A DNA stretch of 6,362 bases from a bacterium (GTDB taxonomy: Bacteria; Verrucomicrobiota; Verrucomicrobiia; Limisphaerales; J093): contig JAJXTA010000181.1 in NCBI GenBank assembly GCA_021784265.1, positions 1 through 6,362 on the forward strand. The letters are read 5' to 3'. The position numbers and the translations under genes are program-made. Of the stretch, positions 5,558-6,362 are shown piece by piece; position 1 is the first letter of the stretch; the number at the start of each line of letters is the position of its first letter. The notes beneath the pieces were generated by a model, which was not told the origin of the DNA, searched no databases, and saw only the letters and a program-made list of their open reading frames with translations.

Positions 5558-6362
5558 ATGAACGACCTTCGCTTCGCTTTCCGCCAACTCTTGAAGAACC
5601 CGGGCTTCGCCGCCGTCGCGGTGCTCACCCTCGCGCTCGGGATCGGGGCCAATACGACGGTCTATTGTTGGATCCAGAACATCGTCCTCCGGCCGTACTC
5701 GGGCGTGGTGCAACCGGAGCGGCTGGTGGTGCTCTGCGCGCGGCACGGCACGGCGGTTTTCGACACCGTGTCGTATCTGGACCTCAAGGATTACGCCGGC
5801 CTCACGAACACCTTCGCCGGCGTGATCGGTTCACAGGTGACACCGGCCTGCCTGCAAGTGCGGGCAAAGACGCTCTGGGCCTACGGCCAGATTGCCACGG
5901 CGAATTTCTTCGAGGTCCTCGGAGTACGCCCGTGGCTGGGCCGCACCTTCCTGCCGGAGGAGGAGACCCGGCCCGGTGGGCAGCCGGTTCTGGTGCTGGC
6001 CTACGGCTTTTGGCAGCGGCTCTACGGGGGCGACCCGCGGGTGATTGGGCAAAAGCTCCAGCTCAACCGGCGCAGCTTCACCATCGTCGGTGTCGCGCCG
6101 CCGGAGTTTCACGGGACCATGAGCGGGCTCAACGCGGATTTCTGGGCGCCGCTGATGATGCATGAAGAGGTGGCCAATTTCGGCTCCTTGACGGCCCGGG
6201 GTGATCGGTGGCTGCACACCCAGGCCCGGTTGCAACCGGGAGTGAGCCTGGCCCAAGCCCAAGCGGCGGCGACCACGCTGGCCGGCCAACTGGCTCTGGC
6301 CTACCCGGGCACCAACCGTGAAATCGGCATGCAGGTGTGGCCGCTGTGGAAGTCACCCTACG
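5558..6362 (+). CDS. ADOP-family MacB/FtsX-like ABC permease, 3' end outside window
   Basis: The frame opens at ATG 5558 and stays open for 268 codons to the right edge. It starts with the ADOP signature MNDLRFAFRQLLKNPGF, followed by the first membrane helix (VAVLTLALGIGANTTVY, residues ~20-36). The periplasmic MacB-like domain follows from ~45, with VSYLDLKDYAGLTNTFAGV, the YGQIATANFFEVLGVRPWLGRTF block at ~109-131, FWQRLYGGDPRVIGQKLQLN (151-170) and FTIVGVAPPEFHGTMSGLNADFWAPL (from 174, given here in part). FtsX domains would lie beyond the window. It is homologous to the permease at the left end, with a different substrate region. No Shine-Dalgarno is visible before the ATG, unlike the orphan start at 4872. 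This copy probably pairs with the ATPase at 4016 or works without one, as many ADOP permeases appear to; the export substrate is unknown. Confidence 0.9.
   Translation, partial: MNDLRFAFRQLLKNPGFAAVAVLTLALGIGANTTVYCWIQNIVLRPYSGVVQPERLVVLCARHGTAVFDTVSYLDLKDYAGLTNTFAGVIGSQVTPACLQVRAKTLWAYGQIATANFFEVLGVRPWLGRTFLPEEETRPGGQPVLVLAYGFWQRLYGGDPRVIGQKLQLNRRSFTIVGVAPPEFHGTMSGLNADFWAPLMMHEEVANFGSLTARGDRWLHTQARLQPGVSLAQAQAAATTLAGQLALAYPGTNREIGMQVWPLWKSPY

Noticed and set aside
4683..5561. 292-codon open frame on the plus strand
   Set aside because: It begins inside the ATPase gene, and apart from the 17 ADOP-like codons at 4872 its translation is low-complexity Arg/Pro/Ala-rich antisense of minus-strand remnants.

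Overview
The window is GC-rich, tightly packed bacterial DNA from a lineage that carries arrays of ADOP permeases (acidobacterial duplicated orphan permeases, MacB/FtsX type). The leader-peptide style (MNDLRFAFRQLLKNPGF...), the long duplicated permeases and the plasmid-free, operon-like layout suggest Verrucomicrobia or Acidobacteria. I lean to Verrucomicrobia, but this is inference; there is no rRNA or other phylogenetic marker here.

Layout, left to right. Positions 3-2306 (+) hold an ADOP permease whose first ~40 residues lie upstream of the window. At 2313-2798 (+) is a small secreted protein that looks like a free-standing DUF3471 domain. At 2758-4011 (+) is a multi-pass membrane acyltransferase (acyltransferase-3/MdoC-like), whose N-terminus carries a stretch that looks like an ADOP permease start. 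At 4016-4729 (+) is a complete MacB/LolD-type ABC ATPase. These four genes are nearly gapless or overlapping and probably form one transcription unit. From 4730 to 5557 there is a scrambled segment: a hairpin after the ATPase, then a 17-codon orphan ADOP start with its own Shine-Dalgarno, joined directly to opposite-strand remnants of a ribbon-helix-helix antitoxin, a 70-residue small protein and the first ~28 codons of a probable nucleotidyltransferase. At 5558 (+) a new ADOP permease starts and runs off the right edge.

Functionally, the ATPase and the flanking MacB-like permeases could form an ABC system working at the inner membrane/periplasm. The acyltransferase and the secreted DUF3471 protein may act on the same envelope substrate, but nothing in the sequence identifies it.

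The most unusual feature is the repeated use of the ADOP start segment. It occurs three times (2812, 4872, 5558): once fused to an acyltransferase, once cut off after 17 codons against an inverted toxin-antitoxin-like remnant, and once at the head of a normal ADOP gene. This points to recombination within a family of dispersed paralogous permease genes. I did not find a CRISPR array, tRNA, rRNA, or a clear transposase or insertion-sequence end.
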